Shown here: positions 23,267-31,376 of the stretch, piece after piece | Position numbering within the stretch: position 1 is the stretch's first letter | How the letters are laid out: each line of letters begins with the position of its first letter | Source of the DNA: Vibrio sp. 99-8-1 | GTDB taxonomy: Bacteria; Pseudomonadota; Gammaproteobacteria; Enterobacterales; Vibrionaceae | Length of the DNA stretch: 64,000 nucleotides | Direction: 5' to 3' | Assembly: GCF_013114595.1 (NCBI RefSeq) | Contig: NZ_VTXE01000018.1 | Location: 35,079-99,078 of the forward strand | Notes under the pieces: model-generated | Databases searched by the model: none | What the model saw: the letters and a program-made list of their open reading frames with translations, nothing else | Told to the model about the DNA's origin: nothing | Made by a program: the position numbers and the translations under genes

Positions 23267-23361
23267 AATCCCATAACTGGGGTAAATTTACCTCAAGATG
23301 GAAAGCTGACTTTAACGAGTCGGCTTTTTTTGTGCCTCACCTTTTTAGGTGGGGCTTTTTC
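23267..23361 (+). terminator. Tandem terminator element, copy 1 (before the lysis genes)
   Basis: First hairpin GCTGACT/AGTCGGC (23305-23324) then TTTTTTT; second hairpin GCCTCACC/GGTGGGGC (23334-23355) then TTTTT. A conserved upstream box starts AATCCC and contains the palindrome GGTAAATTTACC. Related elements are at 33258-33363 and 45111-45218. Confidence 0.8.
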
Positions 23362-23379
23362 GTTTTAGGGGTAATAACA

Positions 23380-23592
23380 ATGCCAGACAAGGCTAACTCA
23401 TATTTATCTTATTCAAGTGCTTGGATATTTACCGGGTTTGGTGCGCTGACTTTACAAGATTGGGTAAGCATTATCGGCCTGATATTTGTGGGGCTCACGT
23501 ACTTCAATAATCGGCAACATAAAAAGAAAGTATTGAAAGAGTTAAAGAGACAAGGCTTAGCGGAAGAGAACTATGAAAAAATTAGCAGTTAA
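23380..23592 (+). CDS. Putative holin
   Basis: 70 residues from the ATG at 23380. It has one clear hydrophobic segment (DWVSIIGLIFVGLTYF), a weaker one before it (AWIFTGFGALTL) and a strongly basic tail (NRQHKKKVLKELKRQG). Size, topology and a 20-nt overlap with the endolysin gene fit small phage holins, close to the HP1 type. It would form the inner-membrane lesion or depolarise the membrane to activate the SAR endolysin. Confidence 0.65.
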   Translation: MPDKANSYLSYSSAWIFTGFGALTLQDWVSIIGLIFVGLTYFNNRQHKKKVLKELKRQGLAEENYEKISS

Positions 23593-24106
23593 AACTGTAT
23601 GTTCAGTGGCCGCAGTACTGGCCGTTGTATTTGGTATGAATGCTGACCTTGTTACTAGTCAGCGTGGGTTAGAGCATATTGCCAACCTAGAAGGGTGCAG
23701 AACACAAGCTTATCAGTGCAGTGCTAATAAATGGACCAATGGACTGGGCCATACTTCAGGCGTTTCAGAAGGTGATACGGTAACCATTGAAGAGGTGGCA
23801 ACTAACTATGTAGAGGATGTGAAAGCTGCTGAACAGGTTGTGATATCCAATCTTAAGGTAGATGTCACCAATGCTCAGTTTGATGTACTAGTAAGCTTTG
23901 TTTTTAATCTTGGCCAGGGGAACTTTAAACGTTCTACATTGCTGAAGAAGTTTAATCATGGTGATGCTACCGGCGCTTGTCAGGAGTTTACTCGTTGGGT
24001 GTACGTGAATGGTAAAGATTGCCGCATCGATACGAGTAATTGTTCAGGGATAGTGAAGCGACGAGTAATAGAGCGGGATGTTTGTTTGAACGGGTGGCCA
24101 CAGTAA
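23573..24106 (+). CDS. Endolysin, GH24 lysozyme with N-terminal signal-arrest-release segment
   Basis: 177 residues. The catalytic triad follows E-x8-(D/C)-x5-T: Glu40, Cys49, Thr55, with the Gly-His-Thr of GLGHT after it. The N-terminus (VKTVCSVAAVLAVVFGMNA) is an uncleaved weakly hydrophobic segment rich in Ala/Val, typical of SAR endolysins that are exported and later released from the membrane. Having Cys in the triad, and Cys10 in the SAR segment, raises the possibility of disulfide control as in SAR lysozymes. It overlaps the holin gene by 20 nt and the Rz-like gene by 1 nt. Confidence 0.9.
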   Translation: MKKLAVKTVCSVAAVLAVVFGMNADLVTSQRGLEHIANLEGCRTQAYQCSANKWTNGLGHTSGVSEGDTVTIEEVATNYVEDVKAAEQVVISNLKVDVTNAQFDVLVSFVFNLGQGNFKRSTLLKKFNHGDATGACQEFTRWVYVNGKDCRIDTSNCSGIVKRRVIERDVCLNGWPQ

Positions 24107-24510
24107 TGATGTTTCTAAGTAAGATAAAAACATTCTTTGTCATCGGCTTTATTGTCCTACTCGGCATTAGTTTGCTTGGGAACTGGTACGTTGTTGGCCA
24201 ACTAGAAACGGAAAAGGAAAGGAGCGCGACTCTTTCTGCTGATCTACTAACTGCTAATACTGCAGCAACAAATCTTGCATCAACAATCGAAGCGTTAGAA
24301 AAGGAAAAAATAGCGGCTCAAGATAGAGCTGACGACTTTGCGCGTATGCGAAGTGAAAATGAAAAAGCGCAAGCTAATGTGATTACTGTATTTAAAGATA
24401 GGATTCAATATGAACCGTGTGCTGATACTCCTTTGCCTGATGATATTGACTGGTTGTGGGACAACTCCGAAACAAACGACGATAGTTCAGTATCAAGACC
24501 GCGAAATTAA
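24106..24510 (+). CDS. i-spanin (Rz-like)
   Basis: 134 residues starting in the endolysin stop (TAATG). N-terminal membrane anchor (IKTFFVIGFIVLLGISLLGNWYVV) followed by a long coiled coil rich in Glu/Ala/Lys, as in Rz proteins. The C-terminal part overlaps the o-spanin gene in another frame. It would span the periplasm with its partner and fuse inner and outer membranes in the last lysis step. Confidence 0.82.
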   Translation: MMFLSKIKTFFVIGFIVLLGISLLGNWYVVGQLETEKERSATLSADLLTANTAATNLASTIEALEKEKIAAQDRADDFARMRSENEKAQANVITVFKDRIQYEPCADTPLPDDIDWLWDNSETNDDSSVSRPRN

Positions 24511-24712
24511 ACCATCTGCATCTCTACTTACTGAATGCCAACGTCCTTTTGACTCAAAACCTTTAACTTATGGTGAAGCAGCAAGTCGTGATCAAGTATG
24601 GTTGTGTGCTTGGGAACGCTGCGCCTGGCGAATAATGACATTAAGAAAGCAGTATGGTTATTCCGTGAACTATCAACCTCTTTGTGTCCTAGAGCCTGAG
24701 CAGACTAAGTAG
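24410..24712 (+). CDS. o-spanin lipoprotein (Rz1-like), nested in the Rz-like gene
   Basis: 100 residues. The signal peptide MNRVLILLCLMILTGC ends in a lipobox (LTGC), predicting an outer-membrane lipoprotein. It starts within the i-spanin gene and shares 101 nt with it, the usual Rz/Rz1 arrangement. Unlike lambda Rz1 it is not strikingly Pro-rich and has an extended C-terminus with four Cys. Confidence 0.82.
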   Translation: MNRVLILLCLMILTGCGTTPKQTTIVQYQDREIKPSASLLTECQRPFDSKPLTYGEAASRDQVWLCAWERCAWRIMTLRKQYGYSVNYQPLCVLEPEQTK

Positions 24713-24726
24713 TATTCGGTTAATAC

Positions 24727-25485
24727 ATGTCAAAACGAAAAGTGTATGACTGGGTGGCTCTTCAACAGGAGTATATTCAGGCATTCAATGCAACATCAAT
24801 AACACTCTCAAAGTGGTGTCGTCAAAAAGGCATCAACCCTAACTCAGCAAGAAAACACATCCGATCCCAAAAAAACGAAACTGATCCGAAATGTGATCCG
24901 AAAGTAGTGGGAGGCGAGATAGGGCAAGGCGTTGAGGCGGGTAGAACGTGTTCGGATCGGGTAGTGGAAAATGTTCCCATGATGGCCGTTGGTGATGGGG
25001 CAATTGTTACTCCTTTTGTGGTTGGGAATAAGTACGCTGAGAAACATGGTGGGTACAGTGAGATTATCGATGCACAGCATTTTGCTAAGGCGTTGGATAT
25101 ACCGGTTAATAGTCTAGAAGCTGAGATTGTTTTTATGCGCTCGAAGTTGTTTCAAATATTTGAAAGCAAAGCCTCGGTTCAAAAACGATTAGCTGAGGTT
25201 ATTGGCACTGACAAAACCGATGCTCTTGAATCATTGATGAATATGCAAACTGCTCTAGATGAATCTGAAGAACGAATTACCGCTCGCATAGAGTCATTAC
25301 AAAAAACGGCAAAGAACAATGAGTCTATGACGATGTTGGACCCACTTAAGGCAGTCAAACTACAAACTTCAGCTGAGAAAGATAAAGCTCAGACAGATGC
25401 GGCCAAAGTAATGATTAGAGAGAAGAGTCAACGACTGGATATCCAAGAGAAAGGTGGGCAGGTTGTTTATGAAATTAATTGGTAG
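24727..25485 (+). CDS. Terminase small subunit (putative)
   Basis: 252 residues, directly upstream of the large terminase. The N-terminus (YDWVALQQEYIQAFNATSITLSKWCRQKGINPNSARKHI) is a helix-turn-helix of the type used by small terminases to bind pac/cos DNA. The rest is helical with long charged stretches (DESEERITARIESLQKTAKNNES), suitable for ring assembly. Assignment rests on position and HTH architecture. Confidence 0.7.
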   Translation: MSKRKVYDWVALQQEYIQAFNATSITLSKWCRQKGINPNSARKHIRSQKNETDPKCDPKVVGGEIGQGVEAGRTCSDRVVENVPMMAVGDGAIVTPFVVGNKYAEKHGGYSEIIDAQHFAKALDIPVNSLEAEIVFMRSKLFQIFESKASVQKRLAEVIGTDKTDALESLMNMQTALDESEERITARIESLQKTAKNNESMTMLDPLKAVKLQTSAEKDKAQTDAAKVMIREKSQRLDIQEKGGQVVYEINW

Positions 25486-25541
25486 TAGCCAATTAATTGA
25501 TATTGCCGTGTCTAATTTTCTCTTAAGTATATAGATTCATC

Positions 25542-27086
25542 ATGCGAATAAAATATATAGCTTCACCAACATTTAAGACAAAGGTGCATAGGCTTAGACC
25601 ACTTGTGACTGCAATTCGTGGTCCTATTGGCTCTGGAAAATCTGTAGGGTGCGTAATGCACATGAAGAAGATTGCCATGGAGCAGGAGCCAAATGAGGAT
25701 GGTGTTCGTAAAACTCGTTGGGTCTGTATTCGTAATACCTATCCTGATTTAAAAGGTACGGTGATTAAAACCTTTCAGGATTGGTTGCCGCAAAGCATCT
25801 GCCCCATTGTCTACGATGCCCCTATACGGGCCATGTGGAAACAGCATCACCCAGACGGAAAGACTCGCATTGAATGCGAGTTTTTCTTTTTGAGCCTAGA
25901 TAAACCTAAAGACATTTCAAAACTCATGTCCTTGGAATGTACCGGTGTCTGGATTAACGAAGCGCAGTTTATGCCTAAGGCTATTGTGCTTGAAGCGTTA
26001 TCTAGAGCTGGACGTTATCCATCTATGCGAGATGGTGGCCCTACCTGGTATGGCATGATTATGGATACCAACTCACCTGATGATGATCATTGGTGGTATG
26101 ACTTTGAAGAAGGTATCGATGAAGAAACAGGTAAGCGGCTATGTCCCGATAACTGGGAATTTGTTGTTCAGCCTGCCGGTATCACGGAGATATCTGGAAT
26201 ACCCGAAGGGGCGTTGTCAAAAGACCAACGAGAAATGATTCGAAAAGGATTGTTTGTTGATTATCTCGGTAAACGATTTGTCGCCAATCCTGATGCTGAG
26301 AATGTCGCTAACCATAAGAACGGTTTTGGTTATTGGTTAGAGAAGGTTCAAGGGCAGACGCTTAACTGGATTCGGTCACGGATGTGCAATGTATTTGCGA
26401 CAGTCGCGGATGGAAAACCAGTGTTTGGGGACTCATTTAATCGTGAGATTCATGTTTCAGCAAATAAGCTGCTTCCGGTTAAAGGGTGGACCACATTAGT
26501 CGGTCTAGATTTTGGTTTAACACCTGCAGCTACATTCATTCAAATATCTCCTGTCGGGCAAGTTCGAGTTATTGACGAAGTTGTATCTGAGTCTATGGGT
26601 ATTGAACGCTTTGCAGAAGAGCAGCTAAAACCGTTGATTGCATCTAAATATCAAGGCTGTGATGTTAAGTTCTTTGGTGATCCTGCTGGCGTTCAACGAG
26701 CTCAAACCAATGAAACTACCTGCTTTGAGATATTGGAGGAGGCTGGATTCGATGTGCAGCCAGCTCATAGCAATGTGATTACCGCTCGCCTTGAAGCTGT
26801 TCGTTACTTCCTCCACCGGCTTATTGGTCGTGGGCAACCTCAGATAGTTATCAGCCCACATTGTCGTCAACTTATTAAAGGTATGGAGACTGGTTATCAA
26901 TACAAGCGAATGAATGTATCTGGTCAGGAGAAGTACAGCGATAAGCCTGACAAAAACATGTATTCACATCTTAACGATTCATTTCAGTACGTTTGTCTTG
27001 CGGCAATGCCTCAATTGCACCGTGAAAACGTCATTAAACAAGCATCCACTGGGCATAAAGCTCTCAATACAACTACAGGTTACTAA
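25542..27086 (+). CDS. Terminase large subunit
   Basis: 514 residues. Walker A is RGPIGSGKS at 26-34, a Walker B-like segment is TGVWINEAQF, and the C-terminal RNase H-like nuclease has LVGLDFGLTPA, with FFGDPAG and a late ...DSFQY segment supplying acidic residues. It packages DNA into the procapsid by ATP hydrolysis and cuts the concatemer. Length and motifs match podoviral terminases of the Bcep22 type. It is followed by the portal gene after 3 nt. Confidence 0.93.
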   Translation: MRIKYIASPTFKTKVHRLRPLVTAIRGPIGSGKSVGCVMHMKKIAMEQEPNEDGVRKTRWVCIRNTYPDLKGTVIKTFQDWLPQSICPIVYDAPIRAMWKQHHPDGKTRIECEFFFLSLDKPKDISKLMSLECTGVWINEAQFMPKAIVLEALSRAGRYPSMRDGGPTWYGMIMDTNSPDDDHWWYDFEEGIDEETGKRLCPDNWEFVVQPAGITEISGIPEGALSKDQREMIRKGLFVDYLGKRFVANPDAENVANHKNGFGYWLEKVQGQTLNWIRSRMCNVFATVADGKPVFGDSFNREIHVSANKLLPVKGWTTLVGLDFGLTPAATFIQISPVGQVRVIDEVVSESMGIERFAEEQLKPLIASKYQGCDVKFFGDPAGVQRAQTNETTCFEILEEAGFDVQPAHSNVITARLEAVRYFLHRLIGRGQPQIVISPHCRQLIKGMETGYQYKRMNVSGQEKYSDKPDKNMYSHLNDSFQYVCLAAMPQLHRENVIKQASTGHKALNTTTGY

Positions 27087-27089
27087 TTC

Positions 27090-29303
27090 ATGGAACAGCA
27101 ATCAGAAGACAATTCCCTCGTTTCTGCGATGGAAGGGTTCGGTAATACGTTACTAAGACTACTTCAAACCCAGCTAGATGAACGACGTCCAATAGAAGAG
27201 CGTTGGGTAGAAGAAATGCGCCGGTACAAAAGTAAGTACGAAGACCAGGTGTATACCAATGCCAAAGAGCAAAAGCTGTCATCTGTGTTCGTTGGCTACA
27301 CTCGTAGTAAAACGGATTCTTGGGTTGCCCAGATGACCGACATGCTCTATCCCGCTGATGATAAGAATTATGGGATATTGCCTACGCCGGTACCAGAGCT
27401 GGATAAAGAACTAGAACAAGATCCTGATTTGCAAGGTGATGCTGCTGCTCTCGCAAAAGCAGAAAAAGATGAAGCAGTCGCCATTGCGAACGCTATGGAA
27501 ACACAGATAGATGACCAATTGCTGGAATGTGACTTTGCTACTGAAGGTCGTTGGATGCTGCATTATTCTGGTGTGCTAGGTACCGGTATTATTCGAGCTC
27601 CCGAAGTACAAGTGAAGTCAGAGGCGAAGTGGGCGCCAGTTGAGCATACCCAAAGTGGGGAATGGGCCGCTCAAATTGGCTATAAGCAAATACCCGTAGC
27701 TCGATGTGTTATGCCGTGGGACTTTGTGCCTGATATGAGTGCGACAAACCTAGATGATGCAGAGTTTGTGTTTGAACGTTCTTATGTAAATAAAAAATCG
27801 TTACGGTCAATGCTCAATGATGAGTCCAAAGAAAAAACCAATATCGTCAAGCTACTGAAGCAGGAACCTAAATCTACCCATGCACATACTGGTGATGTGT
27901 TGGGTTATGTAAATCAGCTTCGTATGATGACAGGGCTGCAGCCAACGTATAAAGAATCTCGATATGAGATGTGGGTGTATCACGGTCCAATTCCTCATAT
28001 GGTGCTGGTTGAAGCAGGATTATTGGAGCCAGATGAACTGTCGGATGTAATGGAAATGGATGGTGTGGTCCACTTTGCAGGTGACGGGACGGTTGTTTCA
28101 GTAAATCTCAATCCATTTGATACTGAAGACTGGCCATATTCGGTTTACTGTTGCGAACCCGATGTATCGTGCATTTTTGGTTATGGTATCCCTCATCTTT
28201 GTAAAGATTCTCAAGACATTCTTAATACCGCCTGGCGTTCAATGTTAGATAACGGTGTCACGACAGTAGGTGATCAAATAGTAGTAAATAAATCAGTGCT
28301 GCAGCCTGCCGATGGTAACTGGGAATTTTCACCTAGAAAGGTATGGCAAACCACCGACTCCACTAAAAATATGGCGACCTTTGAAGCGCAAAAAGCGTTT
28401 GGGGTATTTAGCTTTCAATCACGACAACAAGAGTTTGCTAATGTGATATCTATGGCTAAATCGTTTATGGATGAAGAGTCTGGTCTTCCTATGATTTCGC
28501 AAGGCGAACAAGGACAAGTAACGCCAACATTAGGCGGTATGTCTATGTTGATGAATGCCGCAAATGCTGTACGTCGTCGACAGGTTAAGGAGTTTGATGA
28601 TGCCGTAACGAAACCATTAATCAGCCGATTTTATGCCTGGAACATGCAGTTCAATCCTAGACCTGAAATTAAAGGAGATATGAACGTAGTAGCCAGAGGT
28701 ACCAGTGCGTTGTTGGTTAAAGAGATGCAAACCGCTCAGATAATCGAAATGTTTGATAGGTTCTCAGGTCATCCGAATTTAGCACCAGCGTTTGATTGGT
28801 ATAAGGGCGTTGAGTCGCTGGTGAAATCAATGAGTCTTGGTGTTCAGACAATGCTAAAACCTAAATCAGAATATGATCAGGTGATTAAGCAGCAACAAGA
28901 GCAGGCGCAAAATCAGCCGCAAGACCCAACCATTGTTAAGGCGCAAATGGATCTAGAGCTACAGCAGCTTAAACACCAGCAGTCTATGGAGCTTGAGCGA
29001 CTGAAATCAGAAATGGATATGCAGGTTGAACAGCTTAAGATGCAAGGTAATGTTCAAACTCAAGAGCAGCGAAACCAAGAGATTATTATGAAGTATGAGC
29101 TGGAGCTGGCGAAACTAACCCAGCAGAAAGAAATCAAGCTTTATGAGCTATCTCAGCAAGACAAATGGAACACAGAAAAACTGGTGACAGAACTTAGGAA
29201 GCTGCGTTCGCAGCAAGAACTGGATATGAATAAATTTGTTAGTGAGCTGAAGCTTAAGCAGATGCCTGTTTCCAATCCGACGAGCAATTATGGGTTGGAG
29301 TAG
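27090..29303 (+). CDS. Portal protein
   Basis: 737 residues, a large portal. The N-terminal part (DERRPIEERWVEEMRRYKSKYEDQVY ... RSKTDSWVAQMTDMLYPADDKNYGILPTP) is characteristic of head-tail connector proteins of Bcep22/P22-like podoviruses. The C-terminal 130 residues are a Gln-rich coiled coil (KAQMDLELQQLKHQQSMELERLKSEMD) likely to reach into the capsid. It forms the dodecameric DNA channel. In phages of this type the scaffold and capsid usually follow; here accessory island 3 intervenes. Confidence 0.92.
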   Translation: MEQQSEDNSLVSAMEGFGNTLLRLLQTQLDERRPIEERWVEEMRRYKSKYEDQVYTNAKEQKLSSVFVGYTRSKTDSWVAQMTDMLYPADDKNYGILPTPVPELDKELEQDPDLQGDAAALAKAEKDEAVAIANAMETQIDDQLLECDFATEGRWMLHYSGVLGTGIIRAPEVQVKSEAKWAPVEHTQSGEWAAQIGYKQIPVARCVMPWDFVPDMSATNLDDAEFVFERSYVNKKSLRSMLNDESKEKTNIVKLLKQEPKSTHAHTGDVLGYVNQLRMMTGLQPTYKESRYEMWVYHGPIPHMVLVEAGLLEPDELSDVMEMDGVVHFAGDGTVVSVNLNPFDTEDWPYSVYCCEPDVSCIFGYGIPHLCKDSQDILNTAWRSMLDNGVTTVGDQIVVNKSVLQPADGNWEFSPRKVWQTTDSTKNMATFEAQKAFGVFSFQSRQQEFANVISMAKSFMDEESGLPMISQGEQGQVTPTLGGMSMLMNAANAVRRRQVKEFDDAVTKPLISRFYAWNMQFNPRPEIKGDMNVVARGTSALLVKEMQTAQIIEMFDRFSGHPNLAPAFDWYKGVESLVKSMSLGVQTMLKPKSEYDQVIKQQQEQAQNQPQDPTIVKAQMDLELQQLKHQQSMELERLKSEMDMQVEQLKMQGNVQTQEQRNQEIIMKYELELAKLTQQKEIKLYELSQQDKWNTEKLVTELRKLRSQQELDMNKFVSELKLKQMPVSNPTSNYGLE

Positions 29304-29428
29304 TGCTTTATATGTTTCACAGTCCATTAACTAAATTCAAGCCAGATCCAGATTTAATTTGACTTGAATTTAGATTTATTAGCTAATGATAAACTTGATA
29401 GACGAAGAGTATTACCTTCTAGAGAAAA

Positions 29429-29800
29429 CTATAAGCCCATTAAGCATTCACCATAATATTGTGATGGAATTAGCTTACCAAAACTGACAGTATTTCGACT
29501 ATGAACTGATTCTCCCGAATCGATCACTATCGTTGTGGACATTACGTTTTTAACGCCAGTAACTTCCAAGAATGTTAGTTGCTCATCTGTACCGGTAGAT
29601 ATAACTTCTGCACTACCATTATTACCTAGTATATATGATTGGCCTGTTTTCTTATCGATGAGAAACTTTAAGTTGAAGTTTGACTCTGTTTTATGTAAAC
29701 CGTCTGGTTGTGCGAATTCAGTATAAGTGCAGTCTATAGTAATAGTATCAGCGAGAGCTAATGAGGGGAGGAGTGCTAACAAAGCGATTAACTTTTTCAT
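29429..29800 (-). CDS. Secreted hypothetical accessory protein, opposite strand
   Basis: 123 residues with a clear signal peptide (MKKLIALLALLPSLALA). The mature domain has two Cys (IDCTYTEF near the start, YGECLMGL at the end) that could form a disulfide closing a beta-rich fold. It is transcribed against the late operon, so it has its own promoter and is probably expressed in the lysogen. No family recognised. Confidence 0.6.
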   Translation of the reverse strand: MKKLIALLALLPSLALADTITIDCTYTEFAQPDGLHKTESNFNLKFLIDKKTGQSYILGNNGSAEVISTGTDEQLTFLEVTGVKNVMSTTIVIDSGESVHSRNTVSFGKLIPSQYYGECLMGL

Positions 29801-29980
29801 TTTTTACCTTAAAAACAACTCATATTTAAAGGCCAAGAATGTACATTATGTTCATGGTATGAAAATGTGATGAACGTTAAGGTATACAAAAATAGAGATG
29901 GTGATATTTCGTGGGTGTAGAAATAGAAGACCTATAAAACGCTTTGAATGCAAACCAGTGATGAAGGAATATACCGTTAT

Positions 29981-30226
29981 ATGAATTGGATAATTAAGAT
30001 AGTACTGCTAGCTATGATGATGATTTGTTTTAATTTTGGGTACAATGAGTATAAAAAGCGAAGCTATTGTATTGCTCTTTCTGAGAGCCAAGACTTCCCT
30101 AGAAAGTCAGTATTACCAAGATATATTTATGAGGTTTCTGGAAAACTTGAACTTCCTGAAGAGCTAAAGAATCAATTGGATATTGAAAGAGAGCTTGTTT
30201 ATAAAAAATGTTTGGTTGTACATTAG
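29981..30226 (+). CDS. Small membrane-anchored protein
   Basis: 81 residues from the ATG at 29981 (an upstream ATG at 29948 has no ribosome site). An N-terminal anchor (WIIKIVLLAMMMICFNFGY) is followed by a polar domain with two Cys (SYCIAL, KKCLVVH). Short and unassigned; part of accessory island 3. Confidence 0.45.
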   Translation: MNWIIKIVLLAMMMICFNFGYNEYKKRSYCIALSESQDFPRKSVLPRYIYEVSGKLELPEELKNQLDIERELVYKKCLVVH

Positions 30227-30367
30227 ACTTCATAGTGGAGTTTCTTTAGTTTATGGATTGTATATTAAAAGCTTTATTGTGCAGGAATAAATCGCGATGA
30301 CAAAACAGATGGCGTATTTGGTTCTGCGATACTGTGTCCAGTTTTATGTAGTGTACAAGGATTTTAG

Positions 30368-30739
30368 ATGTTAAGTCATATTGATCATGTAGTGTTGACC
30401 GTTTCTGATATCGAGATATCGATGAATTTTTACTGTCGAGTTTTGCTTATGGAGAAAGTCACTTTTGCTCAAGGGCGTAAAGCGTTGAGATTTGGGAATC
30501 AGAAAATTAATCTTCAAACATTAGGGCAAGAACCTAGAAATCATGCGCAAACAGGTTCCGGTGATTTATGCTTCATTACCCAATGGACTCTAAACGATGT
30601 GGTTGCTCATCTTATTAAAGAAAAGGTAGAGATTGTAGAAGGTCCTGTTTGTAAGTCTGGTGCGGTAGGTGAAATTGAATCTGTTTACTTTCTAGATCCT
30701 GATAAAAATTTGATAGAAATAAGTACGTACATTCGTTAA
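30368..30739 (+). CDS. VOC-family protein (glyoxalase-like)
   Basis: 123 residues. The whole domain fits the vicinal-oxygen-chelate fold: HIDHVVLTVSDIEISMNFYCRVL at the start, GRKALRFGNQKINLQ in the middle and DPDKNLIEIS at the end. Candidate metal ligands are His7 and the Glu of LIEIS. The closest recognisable type is the small VOC 'virulence protein' group (STM3117-like), whose substrate is uncertain. It would be cytosolic; a detoxification or resistance role for the lysogen is only inference. Confidence 0.87.
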   Translation: MLSHIDHVVLTVSDIEISMNFYCRVLLMEKVTFAQGRKALRFGNQKINLQTLGQEPRNHAQTGSGDLCFITQWTLNDVVAHLIKEKVEIVEGPVCKSGAVGEIESVYFLDPDKNLIEISTYIR

Positions 30740-30891
30740 ATCTTTTCTAACAAGATACTTGTTATTATTTGATGCAATTGATTGAGAACCAAATTACTAC
30801 TCAAAAATGAGTCAGAGTGAGTGGTTTTACTAGCTAAAGTAAGAAGTTGCATCGTGTTTAAACAAAACGGAAACCGAATGAGGACAGTGGA

Positions 30892-31272
30892 ATGTATGTA
30901 CGTTTTGTTATAGACGAACTGGATGAAGACTCAAACCAAAGAACAGGTGTGTTTCAGGCTATTAGACTGATGAAAAAAGAAGATTGCTTTTGTTCTTATG
31001 AACTTGATTATATTGAAGAGGTCATGAATTGGTTTGATGAAAACCTAGAATCACCTTTTGATTACCTTAATAAACATAGGCTTAGAAAATCAGGTGTGTC
31101 TATTAGTTGGTTTAAAGAGACCGTTCACGAACATATAGAGAAAGTCAGAGAGTTTGTTCATATTTTAGAAAATAATGGAGTTGTGGTTGACATGATTGTG
31201 ACTGATAACCCTGGGAAAATAATTTATTCAGATGAGTTTCAAATTTTTGCTAACCCTTATAGAAAATTCTAA
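30892..31272 (+). CDS. Hypothetical protein, 126 residues
   Basis: Begins MYVRFVIDELDEDSNQRTGVFQAI, is acidic and mixed alpha/beta, and ends NPYRKF. It has no membrane or signal segment. The pattern (Tyr-Glu-rich N-terminus, WF-E motifs such as NWFDENL and SWFKETV) is shared by a small group of uncharacterised bacterial proteins. It precedes the chemoreceptor by 104 bp. Confidence 0.6.
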   Translation: MYVRFVIDELDEDSNQRTGVFQAIRLMKKEDCFCSYELDYIEEVMNWFDENLESPFDYLNKHRLRKSGVSISWFKETVHEHIEKVREFVHILENNGVVVDMIVTDNPGKIIYSDEFQIFANPYRKF

Positions 31273-31376
31273 TGAAAGCATTGCGTGTTTACAATTGTTA
31301 ACATATTAAATACTTGTTGATTTGCTTGTTGATTCGGAGTAAAAATACACCAAAAATCACTATTCAAAGAGTTGCA

